A DNA stretch of 64,000 nt, taken from assembly GCF_917563885.1 (NCBI RefSeq), contig NZ_CAKJTG010000021.1:1-64000 (forward strand). Direction: 5' to 3'. The DNA is from Pseudoneobacillus rhizosphaerae (GTDB lineage Bacteria > Bacillota > Bacilli > Bacillales > Cytobacillaceae). A program made the position numbers and the translations under genes. Positions within the stretch are counted from its first letter, which is position 1; each line of letters begins with the position of its first letter. A model generated the notes under the pieces. That model made no database searches. It saw only the letters and a list, made by a program, of their open reading frames with translations, and was not told the DNA's origin. Below are positions 25,322-34,365 of this stretch, piece by piece.

Positions 25322-25498
25322 TTATTCTTGGCTGTTTTCGCAAAGATTGTTGCTTTTCGAACTAAGTTTAAACCCGTATTTATTAAGGCTTCGGGGCATC
25401 TTTTCGTCCTTATTTTAAGTTTTATTGTGCTATTCCATGATTTAGGTTGTTATTTTAGATGTAATAGCAACAAAGTTTACGAAAAGAGCCTTATTCTT
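25322..25498. mobile_element. MITE-like insertion with 8-bp target duplication (ISL3-like ends)
   Basis: A 161-bp element (25330-25490) has terminal inverted repeats of about 28 bp. The left end GGCTGTTTTCGCAAAGATTG and the reverse complement of the right end GGCTCTTTTCGTAAACTTTG share most bases, 21 of the first 25. It is flanked by perfect direct repeats TTATTCTT at 25322-25329 and 25491-25498. The 8-bp duplication and GGCTCTTT-type ends recall the ISL3 family, so a non-autonomous derivative mobilised by such a transposase is likely. It encodes no credible protein. The right-hand duplication contains the stop codon of the neighbouring gene. Confidence 0.82.
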
Positions 25499-26771
25499 TT
25501 TCTTCAAGCATTAATTCCAATATTAATTGATCCGTTTGCAATGTACCTTGATTTCCTAGCTTACAAAAGCTTTCTATGCTTTTTTCAACATTATTATGAA
25601 TGAACCCATCTGTGGATTGTATCTTTTTCTGATTCATTGCTAGTAGTGCTGATTGTACAGCTACATTCGAACAAGTTGAAACCTTCATCGCACAGCCAGC
25701 CTTTGCCCCATCACAAATCATGCCTGTGACATTTCCAATCGTATTTTGAACCGCAGCTTCGATTTCAAATAGCTCTCCTCCAAGAAGAAAAGCAATGCCG
25801 CCACTAGCTCCCATTCCAGCTGCCGTTACACCACAAAGTGCAGAAAGACGACCAAATTTAGATTTAATATGAATAGTTAACAGATGACTAAGAGCTACGG
25901 CACGAATCATCGTTTCTTGATCGGCCTTTAACTTTTCAGCAACAGCAACTACAGGAAGAGTCACGGCTATCCCTTGATTTCCACTACCCGTATTCGCCAT
26001 AACAGGAAGAATACTTCCTGCCATTCTAGCATCTGAGCCTGCAGCTGCTAGCGACATCGCACTAGTTGCTAAATCATCAGATAGGTAACCCTTCGCGATA
26101 TTTTCTTTTATCGTTTTACCTACCTCTAAACCATACGAATTGGTCAAGCCTTCTAGACCAATTGCTTTGTTTAATTCTATACTTTGTTTCACTAGGTGGA
26201 GTTCCTCTAGATTTACTGTTTTAATGAATTCAAATATTTCAGCTATTGTTAGTCCAGTTAATAAGTCCGGATCCGATAATATACCTATATGTTCGCAGCC
26301 GCCCTTAAAAACATCCTTACCATTACTTTCTATTAAAGTAATATTTGTATGGTTATCAGCAATGACGACCTTCACTCTTTCATGATCAGAAGTTGCGATG
26401 ATTTCAATATAAAGCTTTTTCGGTGAATCGGCTATTGATACCGTAATTAATCCTTTTTGAAGCAGTTGCAGTGCCAATTCTTCTTCACTTATAGTAATAT
26501 TCTCAAGAACCTCAAGCTTTTTGTCTGGATTTCCTGCGATAAATCCAATTGCTGCAGCAAAATCAATTCCTGTCGATTTCATGCCAGGAATACCAACAGC
26601 TTTGGCATTCTTTAAAATATTTCCGCTTACCTTAACTTGTATACCCGTTACAGGGCTATGAATATATTTTTTAGCAGTCGCGGTAGCTAATGCAATGGCA
26701 ACTGGTTCCGTACAGCCTAAGGCGATCACTAATTCTTGCTCTAAAATATTTATTATTTTTTGATGATCCAT
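25491..26771 (-). CDS. UPF0597 / CyuA-like iron-sulfur L-cysteine desulfidase or serine dehydratase family protein
   Basis: The 426-residue protein matches the UPF0597 (YhaM/CyuA) family. It starts with ALGCTEPVAIALA (Cys20), has the glycine-rich ANTGSGNQGIAVTLPV segment in the middle, and carries C-terminal cysteines in MICDGAKAGCAMKVSTC. These enzymes use an oxygen-sensitive [4Fe-4S] cluster for elimination of sulfide from cysteine, and the fold is related to serine dehydratase alpha. The frame extends upstream, but the ATG at 26771 with AAGGTGG fits best. Its TAA stop lies inside the target duplication of the adjacent MITE, so the protein is intact while its terminator has been pushed away. 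Confidence 0.85.
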   Translation of the reverse strand: MDHQKIINILEQELVIALGCTEPVAIALATATAKKYIHSPVTGIQVKVSGNILKNAKAVGIPGMKSTGIDFAAAIGFIAGNPDKKLEVLENITISEEELALQLLQKGLITVSIADSPKKLYIEIIATSDHERVKVVIADNHTNITLIESNGKDVFKGGCEHIGILSDPDLLTGLTIAEIFEFIKTVNLEELHLVKQSIELNKAIGLEGLTNSYGLEVGKTIKENIAKGYLSDDLATSAMSLAAAGSDARMAGSILPVMANTGSGNQGIAVTLPVVAVAEKLKADQETMIRAVALSHLLTIHIKSKFGRLSALCGVTAAGMGASGGIAFLLGGELFEIEAAVQNTIGNVTGMICDGAKAGCAMKVSTCSNVAVQSALLAMNQKKIQSTDGFIHNNVEKSIESFCKLGNQGTLQTDQLILELMLEEKE

Positions 26772-26853
26772 TTTATTTCCACCTTTTCTTAACATTTTCC
26801 AGAAATATCTGTCAAAGTGTAACCGTTATTTAAATTATAATAGAATGCTACAT

Positions 26854-26878
26854 ATATTGCACTGAAAAGTGGCAATAT
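26854..26878. promoter_or_regulatory. Inverted repeat in the divergent promoter region
   Basis: ATATTGCACT (26854-26863) and AGTGGCAATAT (26868-26878) are inverted copies apart from one extra base. The repeat lies between the divergent CyuA-like and amidohydrolase genes and may be an operator for either. Confidence 0.35.
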
Positions 26879-27051
26879 GGAGGGTGTTTCCAATACATAA
26901 ATAGGATATATTATTCCTAACTTGTAGTTTATTGATTTATTTTTTCAATATTTCTATATTTTCCGATATCAACCTATACAACTCAAAGAATAGAAGGTAA
27001 AATGATTATTTAACTCTCTATCGAACTTATTTTTATATAGGAGATGCTTAT

Positions 27052-28299
27052 ATGGATAAGAAGGAAAGATATGAAAGATTATTAAATAATATAAATCAAT
27101 ATAATTCTGGAGAAATAGGGATTACTCGAGTTGCCTACACAGGTGTTGAACAGGCATGTACCCATGCATTTATGCGAATGTGTAAGGCGGAAATGATGGA
27201 AATCCGAATGGATCCATGTGGAAACATTATTGCTAGACGTGATGGAAAAATAAAAGGTCTGCCACCAGTAGTCATAGGATCACATTTAGACACGGTATAT
27301 CAAGGTGGAAAATATGATGGTATCGTTGGAGTAACAGCAGCGCTTGAAGTAATAAAACGTCTAAATGACAAAAAGATTGAAACGGATCATCCCATTGAGA
27401 TCATATCATTTGCATGTGAGGAATCTTCTAGGTTTGGCGTATCAACCATTGGTAGTAAAGCGATGGCAGGATTAATAAACAAAGAGAAATATCGGTTTTT
27501 AACGGACCGCGACGGAATCTCAATGGAAAAAGCCTTCTCTCTTTGTGCCCTAGATTTTAATAGTATCGAGCAGTCAAGCAGAATAAATGAGCAATTTAAA
27601 GCATTTTTCGAGTTACATATTGAACAAGGTCCAGTACTTGTCAACAATAAGAAAAAAATTGGGATTGTGACAGGTATAGCCGCTCCTGCAAGATTCCTTA
27701 TAAGAATATTTGGTAAAGCTTCACATTCAGGAACTACACCAATGAATATGAGAAGTGATGCTCTTTTAGGGGCCTCTGAAATAGCTTTAGAGCTTGAAAA
27801 GGTGGCAAAACTAGAACAAGCTCATGAAACGGTTGCTACAGTAGGAGTGTTAGATGTATTTTCAGGTGCAATGAATGTGGTTCCTGGTGAGGTAGAGATT
27901 AAAGTCGACATCCGATCTACTTCCATTCCATCAAGGGAACGTGTGATTGAACATTTGTATAAGACGATTTCTTCTATTAAAGATGATAGAAAACTCAATA
28001 TAGAGAGTAAAGAAATTAGTGTAGAGGAGCCAGTCTTACTTTCTACAGATCTAATGGAACATCTAAAAGACATTTGTGAAGAGAAACAATTAAGCTACCA
28101 ATTTATGCAAAGCGGTGCTGGTCATGATGCCATGAATATGACAAGGCTTGGTCCTGTTGGCCTTATCTTTATTCCTTCAGTTGATGGATTAAGTCATCAT
28201 CCTGATGAGTTTACTGAGATGGATGATATTTTAATCGGAATTGATGTATTGGAGGAAGCTGTTCTGCAAAATGCGATAGCCATTCAAGAATTTCTATAA
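27052..28299 (+). CDS. M20-family N-carbamoyl-L-amino-acid / allantoate amidohydrolase
   Basis: The 415-residue zinc hydrolase has the hydantoinase/carbamoylase metal-site pattern: His78 and Asp80 in GSHLDTV, Asp89 in KYDGIVG, Glu123-Glu124 in ACEESSRFG, a histidine in HIEQGP and a C-terminal histidine in GLSHHPDE. It has the usual dimerisation domain about residues 210-325. Family members remove a carbamoyl or ureido group from allantoate, ureidoglycine, N-carbamoyl-beta-alanine or N-carbamoyl amino acids, and sequence alone does not decide between them. The nearby permeases, guanine-deaminase-like and oxamate carbamoyltransferase-like genes favour a purine/allantoin or pyrimidine breakdown role. 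GGAG precedes the ATG. Confidence 0.9.
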   Translation: MDKKERYERLLNNINQYNSGEIGITRVAYTGVEQACTHAFMRMCKAEMMEIRMDPCGNIIARRDGKIKGLPPVVIGSHLDTVYQGGKYDGIVGVTAALEVIKRLNDKKIETDHPIEIISFACEESSRFGVSTIGSKAMAGLINKEKYRFLTDRDGISMEKAFSLCALDFNSIEQSSRINEQFKAFFELHIEQGPVLVNNKKKIGIVTGIAAPARFLIRIFGKASHSGTTPMNMRSDALLGASEIALELEKVAKLEQAHETVATVGVLDVFSGAMNVVPGEVEIKVDIRSTSIPSRERVIEHLYKTISSIKDDRKLNIESKEISVEEPVLLSTDLMEHLKDICEEKQLSYQFMQSGAGHDAMNMTRLGPVGLIFIPSVDGLSHHPDEFTEMDDILIGIDVLEEAVLQNAIAIQEFL

Positions 28300-28308
28300 T
28301 ATAAAAAT

Positions 28309-28340
28309 AGCCCTCCTGCCACATTGACAGGGGGGCTTCT
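28309..28340. terminator. Bidirectional terminator
   Basis: AGCCCTCCTG (28309-28318) pairs with CAGGGGGGCT (28328-28337) with one G-T wobble, between convergent amidohydrolase and permease genes. It touches the stop codon of the permease. Confidence 0.75.
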
Positions 28341-29646
28341 ACTTATTTACCATTTCTAATTGCTCAAACGATGACCAATTGATTAATTTCTCAAATAGTA
28401 TCGAAATTAATACTCCCATTATAAGACCATTTGTAACAAAAGGTTGTATAAAAATCGGTAAATTTGAAAAAACAGAAATAGGCATATTCATTAAACTAAT
28501 CCCTACTAAAATTGGTACAGCTAAACGAAAAATAGTGTTTGAGTTAAAAGTCTTTCCACCAAGACTACTAAAGGCAGTTCCAAATAGTTGCAAATAAGCA
28601 ACAAATAATACTGCGTTACCAACTGTAATTGGCATAGTTGCCAAAAAAGTACTCAACATTGGTATTAGTCCTACTACAGTTAATAATCCACCACCAATAA
28701 AAAATGGCGCCCGCTGAAAAATCCGCGTACTTTGTAAAAATCCAATTGAGGATGAAAACGGAGTAAACGGAACTAATCCAAACCCTGTGCCAATGATTGA
28801 AAAAATAGTCGTTATAAAAATGGAATTACGAAACTTTTTATTAGAAGAATTTCTGTTATATAGTACATCACCTGTACTTATCGAAGCAATCGTATTAGTT
28901 AGATTTAGCATCACAGCGAAGAAGGTTACAGCAACGATTCCTACTTCAAAATTAGGATTACCTAAAGGAAATAAAGTAAAGGAAGAAGCAGAGCTACGAG
29001 AAACACTTGCCATCTCATCTACAAATAAAATATTAAATAATATCCATCCAACTATTATTCCAATCAAAATAGAAAAGTTACTTATAGTTTGGGAGCCTTT
29101 TAGCTTCATGACACTAACAAAAATAACAATTACTAGAGATAATAAACTAATAGGTACATTGATAGTACCGTTTTCTGTTAAAGGAAACATCCCTTTAAAA
29201 AAAATAAAAATTAGTTGAAAGGTTAATAAAAATAAGTAGACCGTCATAACCATCGGGGAAAAAATTGACTTTAGAAATGGAACCCCAGGAATTAATACTA
29301 AAAGTAAAGTGACGAGGCATGCTAATATTATTCCTGTTACAATTCCGCCCCCAATCGTAGTTAGACTCAATCCCATGGAGCTAGCAGATAACCCTAAATT
29401 TATTATGACACCCCATAACAATCCAGAATGCCCCTCCATAAAAGGAAATCGATGCCCCATCCACCCTTGAAATACACATGCTAGACCAGTAAATATTAGA
29501 GAGTTACTTAACATTATTTCTCTTATATCTGAAGAAAGTTCAAATACTGTCGCAATGGAGATTGGAACGACAACCGTATTTGCAAAAATAAAAAACAGCC
29601 ACTGAACAGAAGAAAAAAACGTCATAGATGAAAGCCACTTGTTCAT
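28339..29646 (-). CDS. NCS2-family purine/pyrimidine permease
   Basis: The 435-residue membrane protein has about 12-14 hydrophobic segments and the xanthine/uracil permease outline: an N-terminal FANTVVVPISIA segment and a PFTPFSSSIGFLQ segment in the second half in place of the QN-containing motif. It should move a nucleobase or related compound with protons or sodium. The frame starts further upstream, but the ATG at 29646 has GTGGTGG nine bases ahead. It is a single gene, separated from carbamate kinase by a hairpin. It is diverged from the other NCS2 permease in the cluster, suggesting a different substrate. Confidence 0.85.
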   Translation of the reverse strand: MNKWLSSMTFFSSVQWLFFIFANTVVVPISIATVFELSSDIREIMLSNSLIFTGLACVFQGWMGHRFPFMEGHSGLLWGVIINLGLSASSMGLSLTTIGGGIVTGIILACLVTLLLVLIPGVPFLKSIFSPMVMTVYLFLLTFQLIFIFFKGMFPLTENGTINVPISLLSLVIVIFVSVMKLKGSQTISNFSILIGIIVGWILFNILFVDEMASVSRSSASSFTLFPLGNPNFEVGIVAVTFFAVMLNLTNTIASISTGDVLYNRNSSNKKFRNSIFITTIFSIIGTGFGLVPFTPFSSSIGFLQSTRIFQRAPFFIGGGLLTVVGLIPMLSTFLATMPITVGNAVLFVAYLQLFGTAFSSLGGKTFNSNTIFRLAVPILVGISLMNMPISVFSNLPIFIQPFVTNGLIMGVLISILFEKLINWSSFEQLEMVNK

Positions 29647-29754
29647 AGTTTTGTTCCACCACTTTCGATTACAAGAATCCAAGTTATTTCTAACTTAAAA
29701 CCATTCCAAATTTTAATAATAAATGATTTCCATTAAAAACATAATCATAAATAC

Positions 29755-29785
29755 ATAAGGAAGCTCATATTTTGAGCTTCCTTAT
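29755..29785 (-). terminator. Hairpin downstream of carbamate kinase
   Basis: ATAAGGAAGCTCA (29755-29767) and TGAGCTTCCTTAT (29773-29785) form a perfect 13-bp stem. It lies 93 bases beyond the carbamate kinase stop, so it probably ends the minus-strand operon. Confidence 0.7.
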
Positions 29786-29877
29786 TTTCTCTTCATTTTA
29801 GTTAACCTGCACAATGGTTTATAAATCACTTAAAAAATTTCAACCTAATACTTTGTTGTGCAACCCACACAATTAAT

Positions 29878-30828
29878 CTATTTAACTATGTGAGTACCCG
29901 CATTTTCATTAATTGCATCCTTCAAACTTTCTGGATTTGTAATAATTACTCGAGTACCATTGTTTTCTAAGAAGCTTAAGCTAGCCTCAATTTTAGGTAG
30001 CATACTTCCTGGAGGGAAGTGGTTTTCAAGAACATATTGTTTTGTTTCTTCTACCGATATTTTTTCAAGTGCTAATTGATTCGGTTTTCCGAAATTAATA
30101 CATACCCGTGAAACCCCTGTTGTAATAATTAACGTCTCAGCATTAACTTGATCGGCTAAAAGACTGGTAGCAAAATCTTTATCAATAACAGCATCAATAC
30201 CTTGGTACGTGTTATTATCAGATTTCACAACTGGAATTCCGCCACCCCCGACAGCAATAACAACAAAACCAGAGTTAATCAATGTTTTGATGGCATCCTT
30301 TTCAACAATATCAATTGGTTTTGGAGATGGAACGACTCTTCTGTAGCCACGGCCAGAATCTTCAATGAAAATCCAATCCGGGTGTTCCTTTTTCATTTCT
30401 TCTGATTGCTCTAACGTATAGAATGCTCCTACCGGTTTCGTCGGATTCTTGAAATTAGGATCATCTTTACTAACTTCAACCTGAGTAATGACAGTAGCAA
30501 CTTTTTTGTTAATACCTCTTTGGGCAAATTCATTAGTTAAAGCTTGTTGAATTTGATATCCAATCCCACCTTGTGTATCTGCACCACAATTTACAAGGGG
30601 AACTTCTGGCATTCCAGCAATTTCGTTGGCAATTTCAGACCTTCTTAGTCCAAAGCCTACTTGCGGACCATTTCCATGAGTAACAACAACATTGTAGCCT
30701 GCTTCAACCATATCCGCGATGTTTACTGCTGTTTCACACACTGCTTCATATTGATCTTGAATCGTGTCGCGACCATTATCTCGTACTAATGAGTTGCCTC
30801 CGATGGCAACAATAACTAATTTTTCCAT
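29878..30828 (-). CDS. arcC: Carbamate kinase
   Basis: The 316-residue amino-acid-kinase-fold enzyme has the motifs AIGGNSLVRD near the start, VTHGNGPQVG about residues 48-57, and AVGGGGIPV and GIDAVIDKDFAT in the C-terminal half. It makes ATP and carbamate from carbamoyl phosphate and ADP. There are no arginine deiminase or ornithine carbamoyltransferase genes here. Instead the operon carries FdrA/AllG/AllH homologues, whose E. coli counterparts yield carbamoyl phosphate from oxalurate, again paired with a carbamate kinase. GGAGGAG precedes the ATG. It is the last gene of the cluster. Confidence 0.95.
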   Translation of the reverse strand: MEKLVIVAIGGNSLVRDNGRDTIQDQYEAVCETAVNIADMVEAGYNVVVTHGNGPQVGFGLRRSEIANEIAGMPEVPLVNCGADTQGGIGYQIQQALTNEFAQRGINKKVATVITQVEVSKDDPNFKNPTKPVGAFYTLEQSEEMKKEHPDWIFIEDSGRGYRRVVPSPKPIDIVEKDAIKTLINSGFVVIAVGGGGIPVVKSDNNTYQGIDAVIDKDFATSLLADQVNAETLIITTGVSRVCINFGKPNQLALEKISVEETKQYVLENHFPPGSMLPKIEASLSFLENNGTRVIITNPESLKDAINENAGTHIVK

Positions 30829-30856
30829 CTTTTTCTCCTCCAGCTAATTCTGTCTG

Positions 30857-32026
30857 TTACTTTCCTAGCAATTCAAGTGATTTTTGCTTATGCGTGTGAT
30901 ATAGAGGATTCTCTGGATCATTGGCAATCGCATTTTCAATTGCTTCAATTGCTTCTTCGTGTTTTCCTAAGGAACGAAGGCTGTTGGCCTTATGGAAAGA
31001 GAAATCATAACGATGTGGCTGTAGTGCTAAAAGCTGATTCATTGCGTCTACAGCATCCTCATGTTTGCCAAGTTCTCTTAAATAGTTTGATTTATGGTAA
31101 AGATAGAAAGTTTCATTTGGGTCTTTTGCTACAGCTTTATCATATTCTGCAAGAGCCTCTTCTTGTTTTTTCATTGATCTGAACGTATTTGCTGTATAGA
31201 AATAGAAATCAAGATCGTTCGGATTAAGTGCTACCGCCTTTTGATATTGCTCAAGAGCCTCTTCATATTTCTTTAACTCTTGTAAAAAATATCCTTTATA
31301 GTAGATTAAATCCAAATTTTGACTATCCGTTTCAAGAGCTTTAGTTATTACCTCAATGGCTTCTTCGTAATGATCCATTCTTCCAAGAGCTTTTGCATTT
31401 TTAATAGATTCGTTGCTTTCTACATATTCTTTTGTAAGAAGCTTTACGACCTTATCATGCTTTAATTCCTCAGCGTGCTGTAAGGATGATTTTCCATCTC
31501 TATCAGCTAAATGAACATCCGCTCCAGCTTCAACAAGTAGTTCAATAATGTCAGAGTATAAGCGTCCGCCATTTCCTAAAATAACTGACTCTAAAAGCGC
31601 AGACCAGCCTAAATCATTAGCATGATTAACTGGAATTCCAGCATCTAAACATCTTTGCACGGTTTTTAGATACCCTTTTTCACTTGAAGGTAGTAAAGCT
31701 GTGCCACCAAAACGATTTACACTCTTTAAATCTGCTCCAAAGTTCAACATAAGGCTTAAGATTTCGTGAAAACCGTTCGCTCCAGAACAAATAAATGGTG
31801 TTAAAAGGGTAATGTCTCTCGTATTCACATCACTACCAGCTTCTAAAAGCACTTTTACAACTTCAATTTGATTTTTTTGAGTGGCAGCCATTAAAGCTGT
31901 GCGACCATCTAAATCCTTATACTCAACATTCGCCCCATCTACTAAAAGTTGACGGACAACATCAACATCACCTTGTTCACTTGCTGCAATAAGTTGTTGA
32001 TTTAATGTTTCAGTTCTCACCATCAT
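30857..32026 (-). CDS. Ankyrin-repeat and TPR protein
   Basis: The 389-residue soluble protein is built entirely of repeats. About five ankyrin repeats fill residues 10-190 (for example the segment with DGRTALMAATQKNQIEVVKVLL), and about five tetratricopeptide repeats of 34 residues fill 200-389 (AEYDKAVAKDPNETFYLYHK and similar). No enzymatic domain, signal or membrane segment is present, so it should be a cytoplasmic scaffold or regulator of protein-protein contacts. Two tandem ATGs start it. It lies between a nucleobase deaminase and carbamate kinase on the same strand, 28 bases from the kinase gene, so co-transcription with the kinase is likely. Its partner is unknown. Confidence 0.88.
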   Translation of the reverse strand: MMVRTETLNQQLIAASEQGDVDVVRQLLVDGANVEYKDLDGRTALMAATQKNQIEVVKVLLEAGSDVNTRDITLLTPFICSGANGFHEILSLMLNFGADLKSVNRFGGTALLPSSEKGYLKTVQRCLDAGIPVNHANDLGWSALLESVILGNGGRLYSDIIELLVEAGADVHLADRDGKSSLQHAEELKHDKVVKLLTKEYVESNESIKNAKALGRMDHYEEAIEVITKALETDSQNLDLIYYKGYFLQELKKYEEALEQYQKAVALNPNDLDFYFYTANTFRSMKKQEEALAEYDKAVAKDPNETFYLYHKSNYLRELGKHEDAVDAMNQLLALQPHRYDFSFHKANSLRSLGKHEEAIEAIENAIANDPENPLYHTHKQKSLELLGK

Positions 32027-32083
32027 TAACCTCTCTTTTATGAACTTTATAGAACATTCCTACTAATCTTTATAAAAATAGGT

Positions 32084-32108
32084 CCGATACTGTTGTTCAC
32101 AGTACCGG
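32084..32108 (-). terminator. Terminator or attenuator after the deaminase gene
   Basis: On the minus strand CCGGTACTG and CAGTATCGG form a 9-bp stem with one G-U pair and a 7-base loop, followed by ACCTATTTTTAT. It may partly separate the ankyrin/kinase genes from the upstream operon. Confidence 0.6.
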
Positions 32109-32133
32109 AGCAATTATGAATAATAAACTAGCG

Positions 32134-32583
32134 CTATTTATTTAATTTATTGAAAAACTCAAACAAATGATCACAATCTTCTCTTTGCTCTACCTTAACC
32201 ATGTTGAGAACACTTTTATCTTCACCTGTTAAATACTTACGTAAATGCATATCAGAGAAGCCATATTTATCAGCATCTTCGCTCGTATTACAGTAATAAA
32301 CTTCTTTAATACCTGACCAAATAATGGCAGATACACACATTGGACAAGGTTCACAAGTTGCATAGATTACGCAATCAGATAAATCCATTGTTCCAAGTTT
32401 TTTAGTAGCCTCGCGAATGGCAACCATTTCAGCATGAGCAGAAATGTCAGTATCTCTCATCATTGTATTGCTTACTACAGCGATAATCTCATCACCTCGA
32501 ACAATTGTTGCACCAAATGGTCCACCAACTTTGTTCGCCATTCCTACAAACGTAGCATCTGCAGCTAATTTCATATAATCCAT
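32134..32583 (-). CDS. Nucleoside/nucleobase deaminase (guanine deaminase-like)
   Basis: The 149-residue cytidine-deaminase-fold enzyme has the zinc motif His50-Ala-Glu52 and Cys80-Pro-Met-Cys83, with Glu52 as the proton shuttle. Length and the C-terminal segment resemble Bacillus guanine deaminase (GuaD), which converts guanine to xanthine. tRNA-adenosine deaminases share the fold but usually lack this C-terminal tail. It lies 19 bases downstream of a nucleobase permease, which supports purine salvage or breakdown. GGAGGG precedes the ATG. Confidence 0.9.
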   Translation of the reverse strand: MDYMKLAADATFVGMANKVGGPFGATIVRGDEIIAVVSNTMMRDTDISAHAEMVAIREATKKLGTMDLSDCVIYATCEPCPMCVSAIIWSGIKEVYYCNTSEDADKYGFSDMHLRKYLTGEDKSVLNMVKVEQREDCDHLFEFFNKLNK

Positions 32584-32602
32584 ATTTAAAACCCTCCTAC
32601 TT

Positions 32603-34144
32603 CTACTCTGTTACAGGACCAATATTATCCTTCTTATTCACATAGAGTTTATACGCTAAAAATGCTGCAATTAGCAAATATCCTAAAACGAAAGGCATAG
32701 CAGTTGCTTGTGCAAGTCCGATAGTGCTTGTATGAATTGCACCAATAAAAGTTAAAGCGGATGCTAGCAATGCAGCTATAATGCCTCCAATAGGCGTGTT
32801 ACGGATAGTAAATACAGCTATACAACCCCAAAGAACACTCGTAATAGGAGCACCATTACCTAGAGCAACCAAGCCATCGTAGAATAGACCAGCATTGTGC
32901 AGAGCAACAGAAGATACTTGACCGGCAGCATCGCCCACAGACATACCAGCAGCTGAAAGTGCATTATTAACAGCAACAAGTGCCCAGTTAGCAACCCATG
33001 GGAAGAAACATACAAAGATTGCCGGAGCTTCAAATTTCGGGCTTTCTTTGACAACTTGATGACCTGTGACAATCGCAATAAACACGAGCATCGGAACAAT
33101 AGCAGCAATTGGGACAATAGCTAGCAACAGACCCATAAGACTGAAAATCGATAATAAGAATATTGCAACAGAGCTAGCTATAGAATAGCCTAATCCTGCA
33201 CCAACTTCTTTCCAACCAGCATGACCTACATATACAGTTACTGGGAATGGGTTACCACAAAGGCCGCCTATTGCAGTTGAGAAACCGTTTGCAAGCATAA
33301 CATCTCGAGTTTTGTATTCATCCCCGCTAACAGCAGCAGCTTCTACGTTTTCCAAGTTGAAAATGTAGTTTGCTAACCCTAAAGGTACTGCAGTTAATAA
33401 ATATGGCAAAGCAGCATTAAAGTGGTCGAAAAGCCCATTTAAATGCAACATTGGAGGATTAAAGCCAAATGATTTAAGCGCTTCAGTAACATCAGCAGGA
33501 TTTTGATATCCAGCTATCCAAGCAATGGCTGTTCCAACTACAATCAATAATAGACCTGTAGGTATTTTCTTTAAAATAGGATGTTTACTTAACCAGTTCA
33601 TGAAAATAATGATTAATGCAACAAATGCCACTACAGGCATCTCAAATGATTGTAGCATTGGGTTCATACCCAAGAATACAAATGCCAAACCTGCCAAGGC
33701 TGCTAACAATACGGTTCTTGGTACAATTTTTCTAATCGTTTCACCTAGGAATGCTCCTAGAAATAAAATGGCAGCCTCTACAAAGCCCCAAATCACGGCA
33801 ACTGTTGTTGTGAAAACAGCATCCTGTGTTTGATGATAAAGAGGAAGCATAATCACAAATACTATTAGAAAAATACCAGGTGAACTAGAACCTGATGGAA
33901 GCGCGGTTACATCTGTTCTTCCTGTTTTCTTCGCTAATTGATAGGCGAAATAAGCAAAAATAATACCTGATAACAATACAGCAAATCCAAAGCCTGGAAC
34001 AATTCGTTTAAATACAAACTCACTTGGCATACCAACTACACCAATTAATAATGAGATCATAACCAAAAAGTCTGTCAGAACATTAACGAACAAACCGAAG
34101 GAAGCAGCAATGTCTCCCTTTTTCCAAAATTTTATATTCCCCAT
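32603..34144 (-). CDS. NCS2/xanthine-uracil family permease
   Basis: The 513-residue membrane protein has about 13-14 helices and features of the AzgA/xanthine-uracil permease superfamily, such as the TALPSGSSSPGIF segment about residues 79-91 and GLCGNPFPVTVYVGHAGWKEVGAG in the second half. It likely imports a purine-like base used by the deaminase encoded just downstream. AAGGAG precedes the ATG. The 221-base gap before it (34145-34365) holds an imperfect hairpin near 34321-34355, so a separate promoter there is possible. No known purine riboswitch pattern was recognised in the gap. Confidence 0.85.
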   Translation of the reverse strand: MGNIKFWKKGDIAASFGLFVNVLTDFLVMISLLIGVVGMPSEFVFKRIVPGFGFAVLLSGIIFAYFAYQLAKKTGRTDVTALPSGSSSPGIFLIVFVIMLPLYHQTQDAVFTTTVAVIWGFVEAAILFLGAFLGETIRKIVPRTVLLAALAGLAFVFLGMNPMLQSFEMPVVAFVALIIIFMNWLSKHPILKKIPTGLLLIVVGTAIAWIAGYQNPADVTEALKSFGFNPPMLHLNGLFDHFNAALPYLLTAVPLGLANYIFNLENVEAAAVSGDEYKTRDVMLANGFSTAIGGLCGNPFPVTVYVGHAGWKEVGAGLGYSIASSVAIFLLSIFSLMGLLLAIVPIAAIVPMLVFIAIVTGHQVVKESPKFEAPAIFVCFFPWVANWALVAVNNALSAAGMSVGDAAGQVSSVALHNAGLFYDGLVALGNGAPITSVLWGCIAVFTIRNTPIGGIIAALLASALTFIGAIHTSTIGLAQATAMPFVLGYLLIAAFLAYKLYVNKKDNIGPVTE

Positions 34145-34365
34145 GTAATAATCTCCTTAAAAATGCATTATTTTTTTATTACAGCTAAAATGGAATAAGG
34201 ATTAAAGTATGGAATAATCGCCATAGTTGTATAAATGATACAGTCAATAGAATTCACTCCAAATTTTAATCCGCACTCCCTTTTGATGATTTAGCCAACT
34301 GAAAAACCTTATGGAGATAACAGGGAAACCTAGTATTAGCTAGTCTCCCCATGTTTAGAAAAAAT

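Noticed and set aside
25328-25603. 91-codon plus-strand open frame spanning the MITE
   Set aside because: It crosses both element ends and the coding end of the CyuA-like gene, has no ribosome binding site and no recognisable protein features.
34145-34365. Possible riboswitch upstream of the purine-type permease
   Set aside because: An imperfect hairpin exists near 34321-34355 but the conserved core of purine, PRPP or guanidine riboswitches was not seen.
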